From NCBI RefSeq assembly GCF_020360975.1, contig NW_025408669.1:7998001-8062000 (forward strand): DNA of 64,000 nucleotides, read 5' to 3'. Shown in pieces: positions 32,079 through 43,601 of this stretch (positions are counted from its first letter, which is position 1; every line of letters begins with the position of its first letter). The notes below the pieces were generated by a model. It was not told the DNA's origin. It made no database searches and saw only the letters and a program-made list of their open reading frames with translations. Both the position numbers and the translations under genes were made by a program. Source of the stretch: Hirsutella rhossiliensis. Taxonomy: Eukaryota; Ascomycota; Sordariomycetes; Hypocreales; Ophiocordycipitaceae.

Positions 32079-35000
32079 CTAGTTGAGGAAGCCAATCTCC
32101 TTCCAAATGTGGATATACTTCCGAACCACCTCCTCACTGACTGGCCCGACTGCAGAAAGCGTCTTAGAGTGCTCAAGGGTGTTACTGATGTCCAGCACCA
32201 GCCCGCCGCAGGACATGCGAAGGTAGTTGCCATCTAAGAAGTCCAAGAGAGTGGAAGCAGGGTTGTTTCGTTGAGGTGCGTTTCGAACACGCTCGACCCA
32301 CTCATCAAAGGGGATCAGGTTGGGAATCTTGAGCGCGTCTGCCAAGATGGCGTTTGTCTCCCGCCATGCCTGGCCAACTGGGTTCTCGATATGATAGATG
32401 GGATGGGGAGCACGCTTGGACAAGACCAGGTCGGAGAGCGTTCCGGCAATATCGTTGACTGGAGTCCAGAAAACAGTGCCGTCGACGTCGGGCAAAGCAT
32501 TCAAAGTCTGTGACGACTTGATCAGGAATCCAAAATGCTCCATGGGGTTCCAGTAGCCACTAGTCTTAGAGCCTGCAATCTGTCCCAGCCGGACAGCCAT
32601 GGTGCGGAATCGGTTTGGATACTTATGGAGGGTCTCGTCAAGCATCCTCTCGCAGCCCCATTTCGCGTCTCCATAGCCGTTAGGAAGCACTGTGTCAATG
32701 CCGACCCTCTGCTCAGGCACCATGGTCCTCGTCCCATCGTAGCTGGCAAGGCCATAGTGGCCAACGACACCGATAGAAGACACCATCTGGAAGCTAAACT
32801 GGAAGGAATCTGGGCGCCGCGAGGCAGTGGCGCTACTAAAATCGATGAGGTTGCGCATCACCTGGAACTGCGACTCAAAGCCGGCCAGCGGGCGCTTTGC
32901 GCTCATGGGCCATGCGTTGTGAACGAGGTGAGTGACCGAGTTCACAAGCCCTTCGTACTCACTCTTGGGCAATCCAAACATCGGCTTGGCGCTGTCTGTC
33001 TGCAGCACTAACAACTTGGACTTGAGAGCCTCGGGGAATCGGATGCCCTTGCCCCTCATGGCCTTTTGCTGGCGGTCGTAGGGCTCCGCTTTGTTTTCAC
33101 GGTTGAGACAGACGACCCTCTTGACGTCGGGCAGCTGTGCAATGTGATAGACTAAGTGACCCCCCAGGCTTCCCGATGCCCCCGTGACAAGAATGACTTT
33201 CTCATTATCACTCGGCATAGTAGACGAGGGTGAAGAACCTGGTGCTGAGAATCCGGCCGTGTACTTCTTAACGAGCTCGTCGACGGCTTGCTTGCGAGCT
33301 GCGAGGGCGGACGTGTCGATCTCAATGGTCTTCACAGCGTTGTTTTTCGGAGTAGCGTTTTCCGCCGCGGGCTGGACGTTGTCGCCCGAGCCAGCATCGC
33401 CCAACAGCAGCTGTTTCAAATCGGCGACAGTCGGGCACTCCAGGAAGAGAGATTCGTGCTGGATGTCAAGCTCAAGCTCATCCCGGAACCGACTCACGAT
33501 AACCAGTGACAGCAGTGAGTCCACACCAGAGTCGGCAAAGTTAGTATCGTCGGTGAGTTCCTCTGTGGCGACACCACTCTCTTCCGAGATAATATCGAGA
33601 GCACGCTGGAAGTCGACCTTGGACGCGCTAAGTTCTTCCACAACGGGAGTAGACGACCTAGTGTTGCTGGACTTTAGACCCGCGGGCTGGACGTTGTTGC
33701 CTGAGTTAGCGTCACCCAATAGCAACTCTTTCAGATCGGCAACGGTTGGGCACTCTAGGAAGAGGGATTCGTGCTGGATTTCGAGCTCAAGCTCATCCCG
33801 GAACCGGCTCACAATGACTAGTGATAACAGCGAGTCCACGCCAGAGTCGGCAAAGTTGGTGTCGTCGGTGAGTTCATCTGTGGCGACACCGCTCTCTTCC
33901 GAGATGATACCGAGAGCACGTTTGAAGTCAACCTTGGGGGCGCCAAAGTCCTCCGTGTTGGGCGTGGTAGCCCCGGTTCCGCTGCTCACGGGAGTGGATG
34001 ACCCAGTGCTGCTAGACCTTGGGCTTGAGATAGCCGTTCCACGCGTAGAACCACCCAAGAACACCTTGAGGTCGCCAACAGTAGGATACTCGTAGAAGAG
34101 TGCGTTGAAGTCGAGGTCCATGTCGAGCTCCTCCTTGAAGCGAGCCGAGATGGTCAGGCCCAGAAGGGAGTCGATGCCGACATCTCCGAAAACTGTGCCG
34201 TCGGTCAGATCGGCCACGGCGAGCCCACTTTCTTCCGCAATGACGGCCAAGGCTTGCGCAAGCTTGGACACATGGGACTCGACGGCGGCCGGAGGAGCAG
34301 CCTTGGAGGCCTTGACAGCGGAAGGAGGGAGGGTTAGAGCCTGCTGCTTCTGCACCGGCTGCTTCTTCTGTGACGTGTTTCCGCTTTCGATTGAGAGGAT
34401 GACCTTGAGGATGCGGCGCGGCACGCCCTGGATCTGTGGTAAAGGTCAGCATGTCTCGCATGGATGAGGGTGGAGAGAGGGGGGGCTTGGCAGAGCACGA
34501 ACCGCAATCTGGCCGAAAAAGGCGACGACCTTGTCGCCATCAAGGATGACAACATCGCCATGCCACAACTTGTCCGCGCCCTCTTCCATGCGCGTGTAGG
34601 TGGTGTAGGCCTTGCCAAAGTCTAGCGGCTCGAAGATCTGGAACGAGCCCCATCCGTGGTTCATAAAAACCTCATTGTCCAGGTCAGACCCATCGTTGCA
34701 GTTCATGGCGAACCCGCAAGACTGAGTCAGGGAGTCAATGATGGCCGGATGGGTGTGATAGTTGCCGCCCCGCTTGACGCTACTGAAGCTAAGACGGCTC
34801 GATGCCTCCAGCGTCTTGCTGTTGAGGACAATTTCGTCTATGGCCCGGTAGTCGTCGTGGAAGCGCGCCAACGGCCGAATGGCACGATAGACCATGGGGC
34901 GATTGAAGCGGGCTGTGACCCCCGCGGCAACTCCGTCCCGGAGGGCCTGCCGCTTTTGCTTCAGCTTGGCCAAGCCTTTCTGGAGCACTTGCTGAAGACT

Positions 35001-38000
35001 CGAGTCCTTGAATCGCAGAACGCATCGGGAGTGCTCCTGCAACTTCTGCTTGTTCTGTAGTTCAATCAGTCAGCAACTCGGAAGAAACCATAGTGGACGG
35101 GAAAACCTACATCAAAGGACATGAACTTGATGGCCGCTGACTGCGTCGGCCAGTCGACTTCGACGTGGGCTTGAAGGAGCTGCTGGGTTGCACCGGCGCG
35201 CAGGATCAGGGCCTTGGAGATGGTCATGTCCGACACATCTACAAGCTTCTCCTGCTGGCCCGGACGATAGCGCTGGACGAGGTAGTTGCCCAGAGTCAAC
35301 GCAATGTCTGCGTAGACCGAGGGCGTGCAGAGCGGGATGCCGTCGACTTCATGACCCTGCACAAGCGGGCTAAGATCCTTGCGTGCAATGTCTGCCTCGA
35401 CCACAATGTGGGTATTCTTTGAATCGCCCGTCTCCTCAACAACCCGGTGGATGGTTGTGCTCTCGAGCCCGGGGGTCTCGGTCGTCGTCAGGGGAGGGTC
35501 CCCTTTACGCAACGACCAGTCGTTGACATACTGCATCCAGTACTCTCTCAAGTCCCAGCTGTAAGCCGGCAGCGGGAGGACCGTGTGGGAGGACTTGAAG
35601 TCGCGATGGTACTCTGCCCAGCGAATATCGGCACCGGCAGTGTAAAGGGACTTGATCGTTGCACCTAGGACCTGCCAGACGGACCTGCCGCGCTGCAAAG
35701 AGGACAGATTTCTGACTTGCGGCCCCAGAACGGCGCTCACCATACCTGAGATGGCCGGATGTGGGCCAATCTCCAGCATCGTGCTCTGGTCGGTGACGAT
35801 TTTGCTGCTGCGTGCCGCCTCAAGTGCCTTGAGCATGTTGACAGGCTCGCGAGAATGGCTCGCAAGATACTCAGGGCCAAAGGCGCCACTGCCCTCAGTG
35901 ACAATGCCGCCATTCAAGGGGCACAGGATGGGGATCTTGGCCTTAGAGAACGTCACGCCGCTAGCGACGCGCTTAAAGTCGGACAGAATCGGGTCGATCT
36001 GGGAAGAGTGGAAAGCATAGGGAACCTTGAGCAGCGTGCATTTAATTCCAGAGTCCGTGAGCAGTCCCTTCAGGTTGGAGATGTGCTCGTTGGAGCCAGC
36101 CAGGACCGTCTCAACCGGCGAGTTGATGCAGGCAGTCTCGCACTTGAGGTCCCTGAGAGCGCTTGAGATCTCGTCTACAGATCCCTTGACAACAAGCATA
36201 GCGTGCGTGTCGCGCGTGCACTTCTCTTGAAGCAAGTCGGCCCTCTTGCCCACGAGGTAGATGGTGTCTGCGTCCGAAAGAACCCCAGCGGCATTGAGAG
36301 CGGCATATTCGCCCAGGCTGTGCCCGACCACAGCAGAGGGTGTAATATTCCACGATGCCCACATATTGTTTAGTGCAATTTGCATGCAGATGCTTGCGAG
36401 TTGAACAGCGGTAGGCGGGAAGACGCCAATGTCTTGTTCCTCGGATCGGATGACGGAAAGCATGGACGGAAAGCCGAGGCTCTGAGCAATTTGATCCAGG
36501 CGGCACATCTCGGTGCGGAAAACGGAAAAATTCTCAAGGAGCTGCTTCCCCATTCCGGGATATTGGGCGCCCTGGCCAGTGAAGGTGAAGATAAGCTTGG
36601 GAGCGCTCTTGGGTCGAGTCATGCCCGAGTTGTCGCGGAGAGCCGCCTCGATCTGGGAGCAAATGTCGTCGGCCGAGCCGGAGAGCATGACGCGATGCGG
36701 GTGATGCAGTCGACGTGCTGTCGTGGTGTAAGACAGTTGCCCCATGGACACCCGCGGATTCTGCTTCAGGAAGTTGAGCATGGACCGGAGGTTGCCCTGG
36801 AGAGAGACGCCATTCTTGGCCGAGCAGGCCACGAGATGGTGGCTCCGCGGATCGACGGCAGCGAGAGCCTCAGGCTTCAGCGGCGCATCCTCGATCAACA
36901 GCGCCGTGTTACCACCGGCAGCGCTGAAGTTGTTGACAAAGGCTCGCCGGGGCTTGGAGGGATCGGCGCTCCGCTCCAAAGCTGTCGGCTTCAGGGCAAT
37001 GTTGACATTACGTTCCTGCAAGTCGGTTGGGAACTTGCGGTTGATCTGTGTCTTGATTCCGCAGTGAGGAACAATCATGTTCTTCTGCATCATCAGCAGC
37101 ACCTTGATCAGACTGGTCACTCCCGAGGCAGCCTCGCCGTGGCCAATGTTGGCCTTGGCGGACCCGAGATAGAGCGCCTCTTCGTTTGCTCTGCCCGTCT
37201 TGACCTGGGACAGGGGGGGGGCGAAAGTGTCCAAGACGCTGGACATTTCACTGGCATCGCCAGCTTGGGTTCCTCTGTAAAAAAGTGGTCAGCGATCGAG
37301 GAGTCCACGTTTTACAATAGAGGCTAGAGTCAAAGCTCATAAGGCAACACCGCGTGGACTGGGATTGCTCCCTGGCCAACGGGATGCCGGTGAGTTTGTG
37401 GGGGAGGGGGGGAGGCTGCTTACGTTCCGTGCATCTCGACGTAGCTGATGGAATAGGGGTCCACGGCGCTTTGGTTGAGAATCGTGCTGAAGACTGCGCG
37501 CTGGGCGCCAGAGTGCGGTCTGGTAATGGACTCGGACTCTGCCGAGTGGTTGGTGCTCGCCCCTAGGATGACTCCGAGGATGGGGTCGTTGTCCGCCAAA
37601 GCATCGTCGAGGCGCTTAAGGATAATTGTGCCGATGCCTTCTCCTCGGCAGTAGCCATCAGCACCGTCATCAAAGGTCTTGCAGTTGCCAGTCCGCGAAA
37701 GGAAGTGGCCTCGGTCAAGACCGGCAGTAAAGTCTGGGTTCGTCAAGACGTTGGTTCCGCCAGCAACCGCTGTGTCAATGTCCCCTCGCCATAGCGAGTT
37801 GCACGCCAGGTGGATGCCGGCTAAGCTCGAGGAGCACGCCGTGTCGACGGCGTAGCTAGGGCCGCTAAACTTAAAGCAATAGTTAATGCGTCCAGGGATG
37901 AAGGCCCGGTTCCCGCCGGGGATGAAGTACGTGTCGATCTTCTGGGCGCTATTGGTTTCCATCCAGTCGTTGCTAGTTACACCATAAAAGACGCCCACAC

Positions 38001-39585
38001 GGTCACGGCGCGTCGAAGGAGTAGCGTCTGGAATAATGCCGGCTTGTTCGATTGCTTCGTAGGCCGTCATCAAGGCCAGCCGCTGCGCGGGGTCAATTTG
38101 CGGCGCCTCTCGCGGTGAAATGTTGAAGAAACGCGCGTCAAACATAGCCGGGTCGTTAAGCCAGCAGCCGTACGGCGTCCCGCTCGTGTTCTTGCGGCTC
38201 CCGGTGGGATCGACATGTGTCTTGGCATCCCAGTGGAGGGACGGCACAGGCTTATGGACATCGAGACCCTCGTGCAGGATGCTCCAGAAGGCCTCGTTGT
38301 CTTTGGCATCCGGGAATCGCCCCGACATGCCGATGATAGCAAGCTTGGGCTTGTTGAGGCTCGATGCCGTACCCTCTGTCCGGGGGGCCGGCTTGCTCTG
38401 GCCTGACGTCGAGGACACCAATGTGCGTAGCGACGTCTGCTTGAGCACGGTGTAGATGAGCTGGTCGGCAGTCGTCCCGATGGGTGTCACGCTAAACGAC
38501 TTGGGGCTGGCGTTCTGGATGCTGGACTGCAACTCATCGAGGATATCACTCCATCGGATGGGTTGCAACAGCACCTGCCCGACAGCAGCTTCGAGAAGCG
38601 TTGCAAAGTTGCGAGCCTGTGACTTGGCTCCAGCCTGGCCAGAGAGGAGGGGCAGATGCTCAGCACGGGCGATGGCCCGATCAGAGGTCAGGTCGCCAAT
38701 GATGTTGCTGATGTCGAACTGAGAGTAAAGATGCGGCGCATGATAAGGTCCAAAAATTGGGACGCTCTTGAACCGGAGATCCTTGAAGTCGCCCGAGTTG
38801 ACGAGTTGCTCGAGCGATTTTGGAGGTCCGCTGACGGTGATGCCGTTTGGCGCATAGGCTGTGATGTAGGGCCTGCTGGTCAATGGCAGAGCCTGACAAG
38901 GAGCAATTCGAGTTAGCAGACAGGAGACGTACAAGAAGGCAGAAGCCACTCACGGATTGTTCGCAGAATTTGCTGACGGCCTCGGAAGACGCCGCCCCTG
39001 GGACGATGATGGACCAGCTCTGGTCAGCATCGTGCGAGGGGGAGACTCGCTGGGCGACGTCGGCCACTTGCATGCCGATTCTAAAGGCAACAGTGACGGC
39101 GTCGACCGCCATGGGAACAAGCTCCAGCAGGTTCCGACTGCAGCTGACGGCGGCGGCCGCCAGGGCTCCGGTGCAGATGCCGGCAACCCGGGGCTTTACG
39201 ACGCCATAATTCCAGGCGTCGGCTTGACTTTGGAGGATTTAGCCCTTGCTTGTGTCGCATATTGGTTATGTGGAGGGCTTCTGGCTGATTCGTACCTGAT
39301 GAAAACCCCGAGCTGATAGATGCAAGTGACAGCCATGTCGAGGGGAATGCATCGCTTTCCGCTTTGGTCCCATGATACCAGATCGTCGAGACCGGTGAAT
39401 CGGGGAACTGCTTCCCTGACCCCATGCGGAAGCTTATAGATCTCGGTGCGGACGACTTCGTATGCCTTGACTAGAAAGTCCTCGAGGACTGGGTTGCTCC
39501 TGTCACGGAGCAAGCTCCTCAGGTGCGGCTTGACGTCGAAAGTCTGGTCTCCGAAGAGATACAGCTTGAATGATTGGCCGGCCAT
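32079..39585 (-). CDS. Non-reducing polyketide synthase (SAT-KS-AT-PT-ACP3-R)
   Basis: Builds an aromatic polyketide from acyl/malonyl units and releases it reductively. Six exons give one 2367-aa frame; introns are 39228-39295, 38893-38953, 37275-37423, 35055-35110 and 34434-34502. Domains (approximate residues): SAT 1-350 with GICTG; KS from 375 with DTACSSS, EMHGTGTQAGD and the His of NIGHGEA; AT from 915 with GQGAQ and GHSLGEY; PT 1265-1575 with catalytic His in QGHEVDG and Asp in IIDSLTQSCGF; three ACPs with serines in GIDSLLGL, GVDSLLSL and GVDSLLSL (about 1670, 1770, 1870); reductase from about 1995 with GASGSLGG and YGDAK. All catalytic residues I can check are present. No methyltransferase, no thioesterase. 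Reductase-ended synthases without a methyltransferase include fungal pigment types such as fusarubin synthase (recalled, not compared). The product is unknown, probably an aldehyde. Confidence 0.95.
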
Positions 39586-39635
39586 GGTGATGTGTGAGAA
39601 GGGTGAGTAAAAGAGATATTAGGTGGTGTTTTGAA

Positions 39636-39643
39636 TTTATATA
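39636..39643 (-). promoter_or_regulatory. TATA-like box of the PKS gene
   Basis: TATATAAA on the minus strand, 51 bases before the PKS start codon. Position and sequence fit a core promoter; no cluster-specific regulator site could be identified. Confidence 0.5.
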
Positions 39644-41801
39644 CGATGAAAAAGAAAGGACAATGAGCTCTAATAATTCTCAAGGGGCAGGTTTGGGCTG
39701 CCGTGGGTATAAGTTTGTGTCGGCCGGGTAAAGAAGAGAAAATACTGGTCTTGTCTAAGAGCTTGAGGAAGAGTGTCTAAAGGCTGTCAACAGGACACAG
39801 GCAGCGTCTTAAGTAGTTGGCGGTGGCTGTTCCAGTCTGGAGCCGGAGACTCATGGCTGCTGTTGCCTTGGGAGGCTCACACTCACAAACTTGTCCAAGC
39901 AAGCGGTAGCTGCCATTCTCGCTTCACGACACAAAAGCTGAGTCTCTGGTCAAACTCAAATTTGAGAATGGCCTCAAGGCCCAGGTCCACTTACGCGCTC
40001 TCCGGGAAACGTTGCTTGCCGGGCAGCCCAGCCTTTGTCGGGCTGAGCCGGGCTGAGCGCCGGAGCGTACGAGGCCGCGGGCAGTACCAAATACTACATA
40101 CCGAACACTCGTGCAATCAAGCGGCGACTGTTTGGCAGGCCACGGTACTTTCCCAGCACGTTCAGTGTAGGGCTGCAGGGCGAGGTTGAGGAGCCGGTGG
40201 CGGCTCGGCGGGTCCGCCGCCGGCTCGGCGAGGACGCCGCGTTAGGCACACAAAGAAAGCCCCGCGCGTCCCGTCCCGCAAAGCGCCATTCTCCGCTGGG
40301 CCAGTAGGCGGCCAGGGCGACAAGTCCCCAAGGCAAGCTTGGTCCGGGACGCTAAACCTTCAGTTGCCCGTGGCTGGCTACAGTACTGGCACTTTAGGCT
40401 CGTCAGACTGCGCTAATATGAGTCCATAACGTGAGCCCATACCTCCTCTCCCCTTGGTCGCCCTACCGACTTGACATAGTAAGAACATGCGGCATGGTCA
40501 AATTGGAATGGCCGCGAATCCTGGCGACTGTGGGCTGTCTGTGCCCTGCAAGCGCTGAACGTCAGGTGCGGGTGTTGACGTGAATCGCTACATACCCGTG
40601 GGCATAAAGCCAAGGAGACGATTCGTTGAATGCTCTCCGAGCACATGTCACTCAGCCTCTCAGCCCTCTCCCCCCCCTTTCCCCAAGTTCACATCCCATC
40701 ATGAACAGACGTTCCTCGGCTGCCCGCAATTGTCAGCCCAGTTCAAGGCGGATGCCCGGCCCGGATCGCTAAAAACTTGATCGTGCTAGTCCTAGACTCC
40801 TAGCACGCTCTTCTCCTTTCATATGAGAAGCATTCCCTTTAACGTGACGGCAGAGCGTGCAGTTCCAGGCGACGGAAGGCCAGCGTTCACGTCCATCAGT
40901 GCGTCACCGTCAAGAACGACACCGGTCAACGCCACACTGGCTAAACGGTTGTAACAACGAAATGAACTCGGGCCGCAAGAAACAACTCGGTCGAGGTCTA
41001 CCGCACCAATGACCGGACCAAGGCCATTCGACGGGGGCCAGTGAACTAACAGTTCGACGGCCCGCAACTCCGGGCCCCTTGCGCTGCTAGCGGTGAAAGG
41101 CACTCATGCTTGTGCGCGGCCTACGACCAAGGACCCAATTCCCCGAACCAAACCCCTATGCCTTTATAGAGACCAAATAGGCAAAAGCATCAAGTCGGAC
41201 TGGTAGAGGAACCGTGAAATCAGATGCACATGGAAATCTCGGATGTTTTTACTACAAATGAAAGCCACTCAGGTAAAACAGAATTGCGAGACTTGCTCGC
41301 TCTTTTCTCACATCCAAAGGCATTAATCGCGATGGGATGCAGCCCGCAATGGGACGCAGCCGCAGAGAGCCACATGGAAAGGTGCCGTCGGCTTCGCTGG
41401 ATCGGGCTTCACACCTGTGGCTTCGGTAGCCCCTGCTTGCCACGTATACTCGCGAGACCCTGAAGCACATCCGTTTCCTAACTCGAGTTGGTCGAAGCCA
41501 GGATATACCACTCTTTTCTGAGGGCAGGGCGATAGCCAGTGGACCCACTGACTCTTACGAAGGAACTTTATTAATTGGGCGCTCGAAAAGCCCGGCTATG
41601 ACGGCATCTGGCGGGATCCACCCTAACGAGGGCACCTGAAAAGCCACAGCACCGGCTCGTGCAATGCGCTCAACAGTTTCAGAGGAACAGATGTTATACG
41701 AAGTATGAGTACGCTAAGGCTGATATATCCACCGTCAACCGCAGAACCCCGGTGTCGTAGGTATGAACGATCTAGGATGGATTCAGTACTTGTCAGGCCG
41801 A

Positions 41802-41846
41802 TAAAATACCGCTACACCAGGCAAAATAGGGGCACCCCCATTAGAG
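41802..41846 (+). pseudogene. Short relic similar to lysophospholipase 3' end
   Basis: About 45 bases match the minus-strand sequence at roughly 46095-46140, including an 18-base identical block and a 10-base block GGGCACCCCC. The plus-strand translation IKYRYTRQNRGTPIRG parallels VKYRYTMQNEGTPDRG of the pseudogene at 46014-48236, in opposite orientation. Too short to say more than shared origin. Confidence 0.5.
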
Positions 41847-42773
41847 GCAAGTCTTCTCTCCCTGGCAGTAGTACTGTACCCCTTGGCGTTGCCCCCCGCC
41901 TCCTTGGGGGTGAAGTCTTGGGGTTTGGCTGCCTGGAGAGCTTCAGCCCGGTAAAACGTGCAGAATTTGCCTGATAGAAGTTGCACGAGGAACCAACTTG
42001 CGCGGTTTTAGAAATCTCGGGTTGAGCTATGCTCAGTTCGAGACAACTGGATCTACAGCCGCTCGTGCTAGCCTCGGCCCACTAGGCATGCCGAACGTTT
42101 TCATTCTGTTAAAAAAGGCTTGCCAGGAAGTTCTAGCCCCGTCGCGCGGGAAGACGGGTTTCACTGCCATCTTCCAGTCTGGTGAGGTCCTTTGAATTGG
42201 ACTGTTGCGGCAGCTTGAAAATTATCCTAAGCAAAAGTTGAGCGGCGAGTAGTACGAAGTATACAAAGTTTCAACGGATGGAAAATTATCAGCCCGTTCA
42301 GTTTTCGTAATATGATGCGCCAACGCGACAACAACATCAGGAGTCGTTCTCCGACCAGATATATTGAGTAAAGAAAGGCTCTTCATAGCTAGTAAAGGTC
42401 CGCTGCACATCCTTGATTACCGCCTCTCTTAACTGTCGTCAATTGAATGTGTCCTCTTCGTTGTAGTTGTAAAATCTAAGATCAATTTCAAGCTATAGAC
42501 TTTTTAAAGACCGCACTATTCTCTCAGACATCTGTAGAACGTCAAAATATTCCAGAAGCGCCGAGACAAAACACCTCCCGACAAGGAAATGAATCAACGT
42601 CCCGTCTGTTTGGCCCAGTCCTCTTCCGATCCCCCTTTTTAACTCGAAAGCAGGAAACACCAAATTACCCGGACGTGTGCTTATAGTTGCCAAATTCATG
42701 TTCCCGAAAAGCTCTTGATGCGCCTCTCCATGGGCAGACTTTGCAAGGTGCTGTTTTCAAAGCCACTGCGTGA

Positions 42774-43601
42774 TTATCGTGCAAGACGCAGCATCTGACT
42801 CGCCACTGGGAAAACGTCTTTAGTCTTGATGGGAACGCGGTGCTCCCCTTCCCATTCAATAACAGTAGATGAGTCAGGCACGCAGTAGCACTTAGCCAAC
42901 TGCCGATGGAATTCGAGCCCGATGTCTTTGACGCCATGTACATGAACGGTTGGGAGCTGCAACTTATTTTGTATATGCAAGCCGTCCCAGCTCACAGCGT
43001 CATCGAGCATCAGAGGTGGCATACCAGCTGGCTGCAGTGGAGGGACTAGCCCTTCGGGCATTGGAGCGTCGGGCGTAAGCCAAATCAACCTGCCACGACC
43101 TGCCAGCAGCACGGCAAAGCGAAAGTTGGGCCAGCCCATTGTGCTTTCAGCCTTCTTCTCAGAGTCATTGCCAAGTTGTTGACAACGCAACTGTTGATTG
43201 TAAAGGAGGCTAGCTGCAATCCTGGCGCCTTGGCTAAAGCCCAGAATCCCAACAACCTCGCCAGTGGCTCCGAGATGGCTGTCAGCGTCGATTGCGGTGT
43301 TGATAGAGCTCTGGATCAGCTTTGAGGCCTCAGTGGCACACAAGTCCAGATCCTCGCCCTCTTCGACTGGTCGGATCCAGGCGCGGAACGGCCCGTAGTT
43401 GCTGTAGACGGAAGTTACGTCGGGACCGGGCTTTGAAGGAAAAGGAGCTTGAGCGAATATAAATCTAAACTCGCGGCCGAGGTGATACTTGAAGGCGCGA
43501 CATTGCATTCGAAAGATGCGAGCGTTTGTTCCGCCACCGTGGAGGCATAATATGCGAGGTAGGTGAAGGGTTGGGTCGCTACCTTGGCCCCCAATCGCCA
43601 T
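42774..43601 (-). CDS. FSH1-type serine hydrolase
   Basis: Alpha/beta hydrolase of the FSH1/LovG-like group, 275 aa, intronless. N-terminal ILCLHGGGTNARIF, nucleophile elbow GFSQGA (Ser near residue 126), an acid-bearing strand VHGVKD (Asp near 228), and His in EGEHRVP near 255 complete a Ser-Asp-His triad. Length matches the family. Members are often encoded in polyketide clusters, where some act as stand-alone thioesterases that off-load products or edit stalled chains. It is on the same strand as the PKS, 3.2 kb upstream of it. Because this PKS has its own reductase for release, an editing or ester-cleaving role is as likely as product release (inference). The start ATG at 43601 is the only one before the first beta strand. 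Confidence 0.88.
   Translation of the reverse strand: MAIGGQGSDPTLHLPRILCLHGGGTNARIFRMQCRAFKYHLGREFRFIFAQAPFPSKPGPDVTSVYSNYGPFRAWIRPVEEGEDLDLCATEASKLIQSSINTAIDADSHLGATGEVVGILGFSQGARIAASLLYNQQLRCQQLGNDSEKKAESTMGWPNFRFAVLLAGRGRLIWLTPDAPMPEGLVPPLQPAGMPPLMLDDAVSWDGLHIQNKLQLPTVHVHGVKDIGLEFHRQLAKCYCVPDSSTVIEWEGEHRVPIKTKDVFPVASQMLRLAR

Larger units (their letters stand above)
39586..42773. other. Gene-poor interval between PKS and FSH1 hydrolase
   Basis: About 3.2 kb. The first part is the PKS promoter. Around 40188-40232 there is a GC-rich imperfect inverted repeat (GAGCCGG arms). At 41802-41846 a short stretch resembles the 3' end of the lysophospholipase gene. Otherwise only short frames in all directions, with no recognisable domain. 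Confidence 0.5.

Noticed and set aside
33184..34095. 303-codon frame opposite the ACP region of the PKS
   Set aside because: Ser-rich mirror of the repeated ACP codons; no domain.
40188..40232. GC-rich imperfect inverted repeat as a terminator or RNA gene
   Set aside because: Arms match imperfectly and the region is simply GC-rich; nothing ties it to a transcript.
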